From Variovorax sp. RA8 (GTDB lineage Bacteria > Pseudomonadota > Gammaproteobacteria > Burkholderiales > Burkholderiaceae_C): a stretch of 64,000 nt of DNA. Shown piece after piece: positions 50,409 to 60,397 of the stretch (positions are counted from its first letter, which is position 1; every line of letters begins with the position of its first letter). Below the pieces are notes generated by a model that was not told the DNA's origin, searched no databases, and worked only from the letters and a program-made list of their open reading frames with translations. A program made the position numbers and the translations under genes. The DNA is taken from the NCBI RefSeq assembly GCF_901827175.1, contig NZ_LR594662.1, positions 4,402,001 through 4,466,000 of the forward strand, read 5' to 3'.

Positions 50409-52199
50409 CTAGTACATTTCGGTTGGCAGCGCATTCACGCTCTCTGCACCATCCACGATGTTGTCGCGAACGCCAGGCGCGCGGCTGAGGATATGGTCGG
50501 CGTAGAAACGCGCGGTGGTGATCTTGGCCTGCATGAAACCTGTATCCGTTCCGTTGGCCAACTGGTCCTCGGCGACCATCAGCGCACGGGCCATCTGCCA
50601 GCCCGCCACTAGGTTGCCCGCCAGCATGAGGTAGGGCACGCTGCCTGCAAAGGCGGCGTTAGGGTTGGTCTTCGTATTGGCGGCGATGAAACCGACCACG
50701 TCGACGAAGGCCTGGCGTGCGGCCTTCAGGCGGACCAGCACGACCTTGGCATGGGCACTGCTGCGTTTCGCCAGTGCGGCTTCGGTCTTCTCGATCTGTG
50801 CAGCGATGGCCTTGGCGCCAGTACCGCCGTCGCGCGCGGTCTTGCGGCCGACGAGGTCGTTGGCCTGGATCGCGGTGGTGCCTTCATAGATGGTGAGGAT
50901 CCTGGCGTCACGGTAATGTTGCGCCGCACCGGTCTCCTCGATGAAGCCCATGCCACCGTGCACCTGCACACCCAGGCAAGTGACCTCCAGGCTCATCTCG
51001 GTGCTGTAGCCTTTGACGAGCGGCACGAGGAACTCGTAGAACGCCTGGTTTTGCTTGCGTGCTTCGGCGTCCGGGTGGTGGTGCGCCGCATCGTAAGCGG
51101 CAGCGGCCACGCTGGCCATGGCACGGCAACCCTCAGTGGAGGCGCGCATGGTCATGAGCATGCGCTTGACATCGGGGTGGTGGATGATCGGCGCGGCCGT
51201 GCTCATGGAGCCGTCGACCGGTCGGCTCTGCACACGGTCCTTCGCATAGCCCACGGCCTTCTGGTAGGCACGCTCGGCAATCGCGATGCCCTGCAAACCC
51301 ACGGCGTAGCGGGCTGCGTTCATCATGATGAACATGTACTCAAGGCCACGGTTCTCCTGGCCCACGAGGTAACCCACCGCGCCGCCGTGGTCGCCGTACT
51401 GGAGCACCGCCGTCGGGCTCGCCTTGATGCCCATCTTGTGCTCGATGCTCACGCAATGCACATCGTTGCGCGCGCCGAGCGAGCCATCATTGTTCACCAT
51501 GAACTTCGGCACGACGAACAGGCTGATGCCCTTCACGCCCTCCGGCGAACCGGTCACGCGGGCCAGCACCAGGTGCACGATGTTCTCGGCCATGTCGTGC
51601 TCACCATAGGTGATGAAGATCTTGGTTCCGAACACCTTGTAGCTGCCGTCCGGCTGCGGTTCGGCGCGGCTGCGCACCGCCGCGAGGTCGGAGCCCGCCT
51701 GCGGCTCGGTGAGGTTCATCGTGCCAGTCCATTGCCCGCTCACCAGCTTCTCAAGGTAGATGGCCTTCAGCTCGTCGCTGCCTGCGGTCAGCAAGGCTTC
51801 GATGGCGCCGTCGGTCAACAGCGGGCACAGCGCGAAACTCATGTTCGCGCTGTTGAGCATTTCACCGCAGGCCGCGCCGATGGTCTTGGGCAGGCCCTGG
51901 CCGCCGAAGTCCACCGGATGCTGCAGACCCTGCCAGCCGCCTTCGGCGTACTGCTGGTAGGCTTGTTTGAAGCCCGGGGTGGTGGTGACCTGACCGTCCT
52001 TCCAGGCGGAGGGGTTCTTGTCGCCTTCGAAATTCAACGGGGCGATCACGCCCTCGGTGAGCTTGGCACATTCCTGCAGTACAGCCTGCGCGGTTTCGAG
52101 GCCGGCGTCCTCGAAGCCCGGCATCTGCGCCACCTGATCGATGCGCGCCAGATGCTCGATGTTGAACAGGATGTCTTTGAAGGGAGCGACGTAGTTCAT
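50409..52199 (-). CDS. Acyl-CoA dehydrogenase
   Basis: A 596-residue acyl-CoA dehydrogenase of the long FadE/DmdC-like type with C-terminal extension. The signatures are complete: WTGTMNLTEPQAGSDLAAVR, KIFITYGEHDMAENIVHLVL and GVQVHGGMGFIEETGAAQHY, with the catalytic-base segment ILTIYEGTTAIQANDLV. It oxidises an acyl-CoA using FAD and ETF. It lies 142 bp after the picR gene on the same strand. The pic pathway does not need it, so it is a neighbour or serves a CoA-linked side route. Confidence 0.92.
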   Translation of the reverse strand: MNYVAPFKDILFNIEHLARIDQVAQMPGFEDAGLETAQAVLQECAKLTEGVIAPLNFEGDKNPSAWKDGQVTTTPGFKQAYQQYAEGGWQGLQHPVDFGGQGLPKTIGAACGEMLNSANMSFALCPLLTDGAIEALLTAGSDELKAIYLEKLVSGQWTGTMNLTEPQAGSDLAAVRSRAEPQPDGSYKVFGTKIFITYGEHDMAENIVHLVLARVTGSPEGVKGISLFVVPKFMVNNDGSLGARNDVHCVSIEHKMGIKASPTAVLQYGDHGGAVGYLVGQENRGLEYMFIMMNAARYAVGLQGIAIAERAYQKAVGYAKDRVQSRPVDGSMSTAAPIIHHPDVKRMLMTMRASTEGCRAMASVAAAAYDAAHHHPDAEARKQNQAFYEFLVPLVKGYSTEMSLEVTCLGVQVHGGMGFIEETGAAQHYRDARILTIYEGTTAIQANDLVGRKTARDGGTGAKAIAAQIEKTEAALAKRSSAHAKVVLVRLKAARQAFVDVVGFIAANTKTNPNAAFAGSVPYLMLAGNLVAGWQMARALMVAEDQLANGTDTGFMQAKITTARFYADHILSRAPGVRDNIVDGAESVNALPTEMY

Positions 52200-52341
52200 C
52201 CAAATTTGCTTCTAGAGCAACTCCGAAATAGTGTGGGAAACGCTGTCCTGCATGTCGGCACAAGCTTGCCGGCTAAAAGTCAGGGACGATGTATGGCCGC
52301 TGCCACTGAACTGGAGGTCAGAGCAGTTCAACTCAGCCGGT

Positions 52342-52872
52342 TTAGCTCAGCTTGCCCGTCTTTTCATGTGCGTCCACCAGCTTGGCTAGAAGCCTCATGA
52401 ACTCGACACGTTCTTCTGGAGATAGCGGTTCGATGAGCAGTTCTTGAGAGCGATGGATGCTCCCTTGCAAGTCGTTTATCAGGTTCAATCCCGGCTTTGT
52501 GATGACCGAAAGTCTTGACCGACGATCATCAGGATTTACTCTGAATTCGACCAACCCTTTGTCTTGCAGCCGTTTGAGCACTTCCGCTGCCGTCGTCCGG
52601 TCCAACACAAGCTCTCGGCAAATGGCTTTCTGATCAAGCCAAGGGTTCACCGACAGCGCTGTCAGCATGCCGACCTGGAGGGGTGTGATGCTCTCGGACT
52701 TGCATAGATCGAAAAAAATTGCCTGCCCAATCTGGGTCAACCGACGAATCAAATATCCTGGGCGGCGCCACATGACTTCACGCAATGGGCTAAAGGGTTC
52801 GGGCCCCTGGGGCTTTGCCGAATCTGTGGAGTCGACTGTCTTTTCCTGAGCAGGAGAACGCTTTTTCATCAT
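52342..52872 (-). CDS. picR: MarR-family regulator, PicR-like
   Basis: A 176-residue MarR repressor. The start at 52872 (MMKKRSPAQEKTVDS) gives the normal length; the longer frame is atypical. The winged helix reads VNPWLDQKAICRELVLDRTT, AAEVLKRLQDKGLVE, with the wing NPDDRRSRLSV. In Alcaligenes faecalis JQ135 the picolinate cluster is repressed by a MarR-type regulator, PicR, released by a pathway intermediate; the position here, next to picE and the hydroxylase, supports the same role. The symbol is by context. Confidence 0.82.
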   Translation of the reverse strand: MMKKRSPAQEKTVDSTDSAKPQGPEPFSPLREVMWRRPGYLIRRLTQIGQAIFFDLCKSESITPLQVGMLTALSVNPWLDQKAICRELVLDRTTAAEVLKRLQDKGLVEFRVNPDDRRSRLSVITKPGLNLINDLQGSIHRSQELLIEPLSPEERVEFMRLLAKLVDAHEKTGKLS

Positions 52873-52956
52873 CTCGATATCGCCGATAGTGTCAGTTGGC
52901 GAGTTTATCGACTCCCTCCATGGAGGCAGGAAAACCGAGCAGCGTCCGAACATCGT

Positions 52957-53763
52957 CTACAGCAAGTCGACCTTTAGGTACTCGCCCAGCAGACGATGGA
53001 AGTCCACCTCGTCATCCCACGGAATCATGTGGCCGGCAGCAGAGGCCTTGCATTGCTTCAAGTCGGGTGCGAGCACTTCGATTTCGGCCAGGTCTTCCGG
53101 GAGCACGACACCGCCTTTCCCTGCCGTCATGAGAAGTCCAGGCGTTCGCAGCTTAGGAAGATCTGCGTGTATGTCGTCTTCGTGAAAGCCCACGTGTGCT
53201 TGGACGATAGCCTCCTCGCTGCACGTGTGAAGCCACTCGGCCCGCAATTGCAGGTGTTCCACTTTCCAGGTCGGAGCATAGGGGCGAAGCTCTTCTGCCG
53301 TGATTCCCCTGATCGCCAACTGAATCGACTCTAGGTACCAAGACAGCGGCACGGGGTAAGCCCGGCGACCTGGGCCGGACATGGGAGGATCGATAAGCAA
53401 CAGCCTACCTATGCGCCGTGGGTCACGTGCCGCGGCGCGAACCGCAACGCGAGCACCCATGGAGTGTCCTAGCACTAACACGGATGACCACCCCAGAACG
53501 TCCATCAAATCGAGCACATCGGCCGCCATCGTGTCGAGGCTTGCGTCCATTCCTGGCGAGCTGAAGGACAAGCCGCGTCCACGAAAGTCAAGCACATGGA
53601 CGTCATAGTGCCGAGCCAGCCTCTCGGCGACAAAACCCCAGGTGACCGCAGGGCTCGTGATCCCGGGCAACAGTAGCAAACGAGGGCCCTGCCCTCCATA
53701 GCGCAGGAGGTGCAGACGTACACTGTTGGCGCGCACGTGATACCCATGAAGAAAGGAACTCAT
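52957..53763 (-). CDS. picE: N-formylmaleamate deformylase (NicD/PicE-like alpha/beta hydrolase)
   Basis: A 268-residue alpha/beta hydrolase starting MSSFLHGYHVRANSVRLHLL. Key segments: LLPGITSPAVTWGFVAERL (oxyanion), LDFRGRGLSFSSPG, nucleophile GHSMGARVAVRAAA, LLIDPPMSGPGRRAYP, and the His in AAGHMIPWDD. The PPMSGPGRRAYP and RAEWLHTC segments match what I recall of NicD of nicotinate degradation. It removes formate from N-formylmaleamate, giving maleamate. It follows the hydroxylase genes at 121 bp and precedes picR at 84 bp. Confidence 0.85.
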   Translation of the reverse strand: MSSFLHGYHVRANSVRLHLLRYGGQGPRLLLLPGITSPAVTWGFVAERLARHYDVHVLDFRGRGLSFSSPGMDASLDTMAADVLDLMDVLGWSSVLVLGHSMGARVAVRAAARDPRRIGRLLLIDPPMSGPGRRAYPVPLSWYLESIQLAIRGITAEELRPYAPTWKVEHLQLRAEWLHTCSEEAIVQAHVGFHEDDIHADLPKLRTPGLLMTAGKGGVVLPEDLAEIEVLAPDLKQCKASAAGHMIPWDDEVDFHRLLGEYLKVDLL

Positions 53764-53852
53764 TAGGACTCCTAGGTGATCCCCTCGCCCGGACCTTCTG
53801 ATTCCAGGCAAGCGGTGGGACAGATGCAATGAAGCGCTGGACCTTCGCACCA

Positions 53853-53871
53853 AGGGTGCTTCCCGCACCCT
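53853..53871 (-). terminator. Hairpin between hydroxylase and picE genes
   Basis: AGGGTGC (53853-53859) and GCACCCT (53865-53871) form a 7-bp stem with a 5-nt loop just after the hydroxylase operon's last stop at 53884. There is no T-run, so it may weaken rather than end transcription, or stabilise the upstream mRNA. Confidence 0.35.
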
Positions 53872-53883
53872 GCACGTGTGGCC

Positions 53884-55101
<1,218 letters not shown>

Positions 55102-55106
55102 GTCTC

Positions 55107-55958
55107 TTACTCCGCTTGTTTGAGATCGGCAAAGATGCCGGACTGCTCGAGGGCGCGCTCCACACAGGCCGTGAAAAGCTTCCGGTCGATGGCATCGCGT
55201 TCGGGGAGAGCGGTGCGGACAGCGGCCCGCAGTTGCTCATGACCCGCGGCACCGGCCCCCCTGGCCGCGATGTTGGCCGCTAGTTCTCCCAGTAGAAGAG
55301 GAGGACCGTCGGCAGCCCCCAGCACGATTCGTGCACGCGCGTGCGATGCATCGAAACAGACCGCCGCACTCGCTTCGGCAAATTCGCCTGGCTTGCGGCA
55401 GACCTTGTGATAGCCCCAATGCAACGTTCGCGTCTCTGACGGCACGGCAACAGAGACGATCAGTTCATCGCTCTCCAGAACTGTCGTGTACGCTCCAAGC
55501 ATCAGCGCGTCGGCCTCAATCGTGCGCTCACCGCGCGGTGACTTGGCCACGATGCGCGCACCGAGTGCCGCGAGCGTGACCACCCAGTCTGCGGCCGGAT
55601 CGGCATGCGCCAGGCTGCCGCCGACGGTGCCGCGGGTGCGGATCGCCCGGTAGGCGATGCCGCCTGCGACTTGGCGCATCGGGTGCGCCGCTAGCGGCTC
55701 GTGCACGCCGTCTTCTATCTCAGCGTGCGTGACGGCAGCGCCGATCTCAACCCAACCCTCCTTACGACGGACGGTGCGCAGACCGGGGATGTCAGAGATA
55801 TCGACCACGTGCGCTGGGCGCGCCAACCTAAGGTTGAGCATGGGCCCGAAGGACTGGCTTCCGCCCATGGCTTTGGCAGTGCCACCGCCCGTCGCCAGCA
55901 CCGCGAGGGCGTCACTCACTTCGAGAACGCGGGTGTATGCAAAACGAGGGGCTTTCAT
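55107..55958 (-). CDS. Molybdenum hydroxylase FAD-binding subunit (CoxM-type)
   Basis: A 283-residue flavin subunit. The FAD pyrophosphate-binding segments are VLATGGGTAKAMGGSQSFGP near residues 20-40 and RTRGTVGGSLAHADPAADW near 110. The C-terminal CO_deh_flav_C domain ends normally at LKQAE. In hydroxylases of this family it passes electrons from the iron-sulfur subunit to an acceptor. The start overlaps the stop of the large subunit (ATGA at 55955-55958) and the next gene starts 5 bp after it, so the three subunits are made together. Confidence 0.9.
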   Translation of the reverse strand: MKAPRFAYTRVLEVSDALAVLATGGGTAKAMGGSQSFGPMLNLRLARPAHVVDISDIPGLRTVRRKEGWVEIGAAVTHAEIEDGVHEPLAAHPMRQVAGGIAYRAIRTRGTVGGSLAHADPAADWVVTLAALGARIVAKSPRGERTIEADALMLGAYTTVLESDELIVSVAVPSETRTLHWGYHKVCRKPGEFAEASAAVCFDASHARARIVLGAADGPPLLLGELAANIAARGAGAAGHEQLRAAVRTALPERDAIDRKLFTACVERALEQSGIFADLKQAE

Positions 55959-58426
55959 TGGGCGCGCTCCTGTCCCAGCGTCGATTTCTCAAGGGCCTTG
56001 AGCAAGCGGCGTGGCGTCAACGGGGTCATCAAAACCTCGTCGGCGCCCGTGCCGCGCAACGCGTCGTTCACGGCGTTGAAGATCACCGCAGGCGGCGCGA
56101 TCGCACCGCCTTCGCCCACCCCCTTCGCACCGAAATCGGTGTGAGGCGAAGGGGTCTCAAAATGTTCGATACGGATGCGCGGCACTTCCGTGGCGCCCGG
56201 AAGGATGTAGTCCGCAAGGGTGGAGGCCAAGGGCTGGCCTTGCTCGTCGTAAGGGCTCTCCTCGTACATGGCCGTGCCGATGCCCTGCGCGATGCCACCG
56301 ATGGTTTGTCCTTCCACGATCATCGGGTTGACCATGGTGCCGCAGTCTTCGACCACGACATAGTCAAGGATTTCAACCTCGCCCGTCTCAGTGTCGACGG
56401 CGACCACCACGGCATGCGTCGCGTACGTGAAGGTCCCGGTATCGACATTGGGTTTGTACGCACGGGACACTTCCAGCCCACCCAGATGAACGTTCGCCGG
56501 TAAGTCCTGCGGGGTGAGGTACCAAACCCGCCCGACCTCTGAAAGGGGAATCGACTTGTCGCCAGCGACAGCGCGCCCTTCGATCAAAGCAACCGCGCTC
56601 GGCTCCACGCCCATGAGGTAAGCTGCAATCGATTGGATGCGGGGCAATAACTCTTTGCACGCGGTCGATATGGCCCCGCCGGACATGACGGTGGCGCGAG
56701 ACGCATAGGTTCCAGAGGAGAACGGCGTCAGCGCTGTGTCACCATGCACGACCCGGATTCTGGCGACCGGAATGCCAAGAACGTCGTTGGCGATCTGCGC
56801 AAAGCTGGTCTCCATGCCCTGCCCATGCGAGTGCACGCCCACACGCACTTCGAGCCCGCCATCCGCCGTCATCCTGACCATCGCTTGATCAAAACCGGGC
56901 ACTACAGGTAGCCCCCAGTTGGCGAACACAGTGGTCCCGTGGGCTGACTGCTCGGTGTAGGTGGCCGTACCGAAACCGATCCGGCGCCCGTCAGGCTCTC
57001 CACGCGCCTGCCGCTCGCGGACAGCCGCCACGCCGATCATCTCCACTGCGCGCCGCAAGCTCGCTGGAAAGTCGCCGCTGTCAAAGTGTTTGTTGGCCAC
57101 GTTGACGTAGGGCATCGCAGCAGCCGGGACCAGATTCTCCATCCGGACTTCCCAGGGCTCACGACCGACTTCCCGCGCCACTGCGTCCATGAGCAGTTCG
57201 ATCGCGAAGCAGACGCCCGTGCGCGCCACGCCGCGATAGGCCATGAACCCGGGCTTGTTGGTCGCGACACACAGGGTTTCACAGCGGTAGCCGCGAAAGG
57301 TATACGGACCCGGCAGGTTGCCGATCGCCTGCCCCGGCTCCAAGCCCACGAAGAAGGGATAGTAGGAGTACGCCCCGCCGTCGATGGTGATGATAGCGTC
57401 CAACGCCAGAAGCTTTCCAGTTCGGTCCGCGTAAGCCGTTAGCTGGTAGTGATGCTGTCGCGTGTTTGCTCCGACGATCAGATGCTCACGACGATCTTCG
57501 AGATATCGGAACGGCGTGCGATAAGTCTTGGCCAGCCAAGCCACGCAAAGATCCTCGGGATAGAGCTGCCCCTTGTAGCCGAAGGCGCCTCCGACGTCGG
57601 GCGACACCACGCGCACCGCCTCTTCATTCATCGCGAGGTGCTGGGCAATACCCACACGCAGCAAATGCGGCACTTGGGTCGCACTGACCACCACAAGCTG
57701 CTCAGTCTGGAAATCCCAGTAAGCCAGCACCGACTTGCCCTCCAACGGCACGATGCACTGGCGCGACAGTTCCACCGTGCGGCTGACCTTCACCTCCGCC
57801 TTCGCTGCCAACTCATCGAAGTCGCGGTTGGCACGCAAGGTGAGGAACCGGTTGTCCTTCCACCCAGGGTGCATGAACTCTCCGGTGGCTGCGAGGGCCG
57901 ACTCCACATCGTAGTAGACCGGCAGTTCCTCATAGGAGATCTGCACATCCTCCAGCAAGTCTTCCGCCACGGCACGGGTAGGGGCCACCGCCATCGCGAT
58001 GGCCTCCCCGACGTGGCGGACTCTGCCTGATGCCAGGGGCGGCAAAGCCGAGAACTGATACGTGGGTATTGAAGAGGGTGATCCGATGTCGGCCGCGTCC
58101 GACATCATCTCGCGGAGGAACACCTTCCCGGCGAACTTGTCTGGGATCTCAACGCCAGTGATGGAGGCGTGCGCCAAAGGGCTGCGCAGAAATGCCACCT
58201 CCTGCATCCCAGGCAGCACGAAGTCACCCACGAAGTTGCCCTTGCCCACCAAATGACGTGCGTCTTCCTTGCGAGGTACCCGGGCACCAATGCCCTCGCG
58301 CTTCAACAGCCTCGCCGGAATGTCTGATCGGTCCATGCGCTTCTTGTCCTTCACCAATGTCTTTGTGTCGGCCGGCACGGAATTGGGCACCTGTGGAACC
58401 ACCCCGCGGAACCTCCGACGCTGCAT
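55955..58426 (-). CDS. Molybdenum hydroxylase large subunit (XDH/CoxL family), probably picolinate 6-hydroxylase
   Basis: An 823-residue molybdopterin-binding subunit. I use the ATG at 58426 because GGGGAGGA precedes it; an ATG at 58336 is possible. Typical segments: VVSPDVGGAFGYKGQLYPED, the active-site loop GFMAYRGVARTGVC and the Mo-proximal Glu in FGAKGVGEGGAIAPP. The loop has no Cys, unlike the AYRCSFR loop of CO dehydrogenase, so it is an N-heterocycle or aldehyde hydroxylase. With the Rieske oxygenase, decarboxylase and 2,5-dihydroxypyridine dioxygenase nearby, picolinate to 6-hydroxypicolinate is the best assignment; another pyridine acid is possible. Confidence 0.88.
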   Translation of the reverse strand: MQRRRFRGVVPQVPNSVPADTKTLVKDKKRMDRSDIPARLLKREGIGARVPRKEDARHLVGKGNFVGDFVLPGMQEVAFLRSPLAHASITGVEIPDKFAGKVFLREMMSDAADIGSPSSIPTYQFSALPPLASGRVRHVGEAIAMAVAPTRAVAEDLLEDVQISYEELPVYYDVESALAATGEFMHPGWKDNRFLTLRANRDFDELAAKAEVKVSRTVELSRQCIVPLEGKSVLAYWDFQTEQLVVVSATQVPHLLRVGIAQHLAMNEEAVRVVSPDVGGAFGYKGQLYPEDLCVAWLAKTYRTPFRYLEDRREHLIVGANTRQHHYQLTAYADRTGKLLALDAIITIDGGAYSYYPFFVGLEPGQAIGNLPGPYTFRGYRCETLCVATNKPGFMAYRGVARTGVCFAIELLMDAVAREVGREPWEVRMENLVPAAAMPYVNVANKHFDSGDFPASLRRAVEMIGVAAVRERQARGEPDGRRIGFGTATYTEQSAHGTTVFANWGLPVVPGFDQAMVRMTADGGLEVRVGVHSHGQGMETSFAQIANDVLGIPVARIRVVHGDTALTPFSSGTYASRATVMSGGAISTACKELLPRIQSIAAYLMGVEPSAVALIEGRAVAGDKSIPLSEVGRVWYLTPQDLPANVHLGGLEVSRAYKPNVDTGTFTYATHAVVVAVDTETGEVEILDYVVVEDCGTMVNPMIVEGQTIGGIAQGIGTAMYEESPYDEQGQPLASTLADYILPGATEVPRIRIEHFETPSPHTDFGAKGVGEGGAIAPPAVIFNAVNDALRGTGADEVLMTPLTPRRLLKALEKSTLGQERAQ

Positions 58427-58691
58427 CTAGATGTCCTCCCCTGACGTGATCGGCCACATAGGCCAGGTCAGTGGCACTACGCGTAGCCCCCCTACTTTGC
58501 AAGCAGGGTCTTCGTTGAGGAAGAATCACGATATGCCAGTTAACTTGCACAAGTATATGCCTGATGAATGCGCATGGAAAGCGGGTAAACGCTGATGGGT
58601 GCCAGGCAACACCTTGCGCCCCCATTCTGGTGCCTTTTTCCAATGAACGCGGCAAATTTCTGCACCATAAGAAGCAGCCCTTCCGGTCAGC

Positions 58692-58708
58692 ATGGTGCAT
58701 TGCACCAT
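58692..58708. promoter_or_regulatory. Palindrome in the divergent pic promoter region, candidate PicR operator
   Basis: ATGGTGCA-T-TGCACCAT is a perfect palindrome (8-bp arms, one central base) at 58692-58708. TGCACCATA recurs at 58661-58669 as a half site 40 bp away. Another short palindrome, ACTTGCACAAGT, is at 58543-58554. The 377-bp gap (58427-58803) separates the divergent hydroxylase and Rieske operons and holds no gene, so regulation of both from here is expected. The binding protein is inferred. Confidence 0.5.
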
Positions 58709-58803
58709 AGTGCAAACCCGCACTTGAAAACAACAACGCACCTCCGTAATATGACCGTACACTGTCATAAATCTTTAGTGCTGAAAGTTACAGGAATAGA
58801 GCC

Positions 58804-59121
58804 ATGGATTGGATCAAGGTCGCCTCGGCGCAGGAGCTCAGCAACGATGAGGCGAAGACAGTCAATGTGGCCGGTCGTGGCATCGCGCTGTACCGGATCG
58901 ACGACGAGTTTTTCGCTACCGATGGCATGTGCACACATGCCACGGCGTTGCTGTCAGAGGGGTATGTGGAAGACGGCTGTGTGGAGTGCCCTCTGCATCA
59001 AGGTCGCTTTGACATCCGCACCGGAAAGGCTATGTGCGCACCGGTCACGGTGGACCTGCGCATCCACCCCGTGAAACGAGAAGGAGACGACATCTACGTG
59101 TTGTCTCCCGCGAGCGAATGA
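58804..59121 (+). CDS. Rieske-type ferredoxin of the pic oxygenase
   Basis: A 105-residue Rieske ferredoxin (DWIKVASAQELSNDEAKTVN). The cluster ligands are CTHATALLSEG (CxH) and CPLHQGRFD (CxxH). It carries electrons from the reductase at 59118 to the oxygenase alpha subunit. In the four-component 6-hydroxypicolinate 3-monooxygenase (PicB) of A. faecalis such a ferredoxin is one component. Its stop overlaps the reductase start (ATGA). Confidence 0.92.
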   Translation: MDWIKVASAQELSNDEAKTVNVAGRGIALYRIDDEFFATDGMCTHATALLSEGYVEDGCVECPLHQGRFDIRTGKAMCAPVTVDLRIHPVKREGDDIYVLSPASE

Positions 59122-60371
59122 CGTCGCCCGGCGTTGTCATCGTCGGCGCGGGCCAGTCTGCAGCCGTCGCTGCGCGCACCCTGCGCGAGCAGGGCTACCG
59201 AGGCTGCATCACGATGCTCGGTCGTGAACGCCACAGACCGTACGAGCGGCCGCCCTTGTCAAAGGCTGTCCTGACAGCCGTTGAAGAGCCCAGGCTCGAC
59301 GTGCTCACGGAAGATGCCTGGGTGCGCAACGATATCGAACTGCTGAGCAACAGCGAAGCGGTTGCCGTGGATCTGCAGCGTCGGCATGTCCGCCTCGCCG
59401 ACGGTCGGGTGATCGGGTACGAAAGGTGTCTGATCGCCACAGGCGGGGAAGCCCAGACGCTACCCTTTGTCCCTACCGCCCACCCCCGGGTGCATCACAT
59501 CCGTACCCTGGATGACGCACGCAGGCTGCGTGCCTCCCTTCAGGTCAGGCCCCAGGTCGCGATTCTGGGTGGTGGCTTCCTAGGTCTCGAGGTCGCCCAC
59601 TCGGCGCTCTCTGCAGGCGCATCGGTCACGGTTCTCGAACGCGCGGCCTCTCTGCTGGTTCGCTTTCTGCCATGCGAGGCGTCAGCCTGGCTGGAAGCCC
59701 GTATGCGGGATGCCGGTGCGAAGCTCCTGCTCGGGGCCTCCCTCAGCGACGTCCATGCATCGCCCAGCGGTCGCATGCGCTTGATCGCGGGCGCCGGGGA
59801 TCTGGAGGTGGACGAATTGATCGTGGCGGTCGGCCTCTCACCCAACGACTCGCTGGCTCGCGAAGCAGGCCTTGAGGTGGCAGCAGGGGGTGGGATTCTG
59901 GTAGATGCATCCTGCCGCACCAGCAACGAACACGTATTCGCGTGCGGTGACTGCACTAGCCAGCAACGCCCGGGTCAGACGGCGCCAACGCGCTTGGAGT
60001 CCTGGCAAAACGCGAACGAGCAGGCACGTACCGCCGCTGCCTCCATGCTCGGCGCCCCTCTTCCCGCGCCCGCAGTGCCGTGGTTCTGGACCGACCAAGG
60101 ACAACACAACATCCAGGTACTCGGTCTGCCCGCGCCCGATCTCGAATATGTGCGCCGCGGTGACCTGGCCAGCGACAAGGTGATGTGGATCGGCCACCGG
60201 GGCTCTGTTCCGCTGCACGGCGTGGTCATCAATGCCGGCTCCGATCTGCGAGCCATTCGCCCTCTTTTCGAACGCGGCCAGCCTGTGCAGTGGGAGGACT
60301 TCCCGCTGCACACAACCAACCTGCGTGCATGGGTCAAGCAATTGCAAGCCCACGCCAGCACGACCGCCTAA
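59118..60371 (+). CDS. FAD-dependent ferredoxin reductase of the pic oxygenase
   Basis: A 417-residue reductase of the oxygenase-coupled type (pyridine nucleotide-disulfide fold). Start MTSPGVVIVGAGQSAAVAAR at 59118 with the FAD loop GAGQSA. The NAD(P) loop is ILGGGFLGLEVAHSALSAGA, and the second FAD motif is VFACGDCTSQQRPG. It transfers electrons from NAD(P)H to the ferredoxin. It is translated together with the ferredoxin and is followed 26 bp later by the oxygenase. Confidence 0.92.
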   Translation: MTSPGVVIVGAGQSAAVAARTLREQGYRGCITMLGRERHRPYERPPLSKAVLTAVEEPRLDVLTEDAWVRNDIELLSNSEAVAVDLQRRHVRLADGRVIGYERCLIATGGEAQTLPFVPTAHPRVHHIRTLDDARRLRASLQVRPQVAILGGGFLGLEVAHSALSAGASVTVLERAASLLVRFLPCEASAWLEARMRDAGAKLLLGASLSDVHASPSGRMRLIAGAGDLEVDELIVAVGLSPNDSLAREAGLEVAAGGGILVDASCRTSNEHVFACGDCTSQQRPGQTAPTRLESWQNANEQARTAAASMLGAPLPAPAVPWFWTDQGQHNIQVLGLPAPDLEYVRRGDLASDKVMWIGHRGSVPLHGVVINAGSDLRAIRPLFERGQPVQWEDFPLHTTNLRAWVKQLQAHASTTA

Positions 60372-60397
60372 CCCACTCTCATCGCTAAGGAGCTTCC

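Noticed and set aside
58590..58625. GGGTGCCAGGCAACACC near the pic divergent region resembling a LysR box
   Set aside because: The half-site distance is wrong and no CTACCG/TACGAT pair follows at the fixed spacing.
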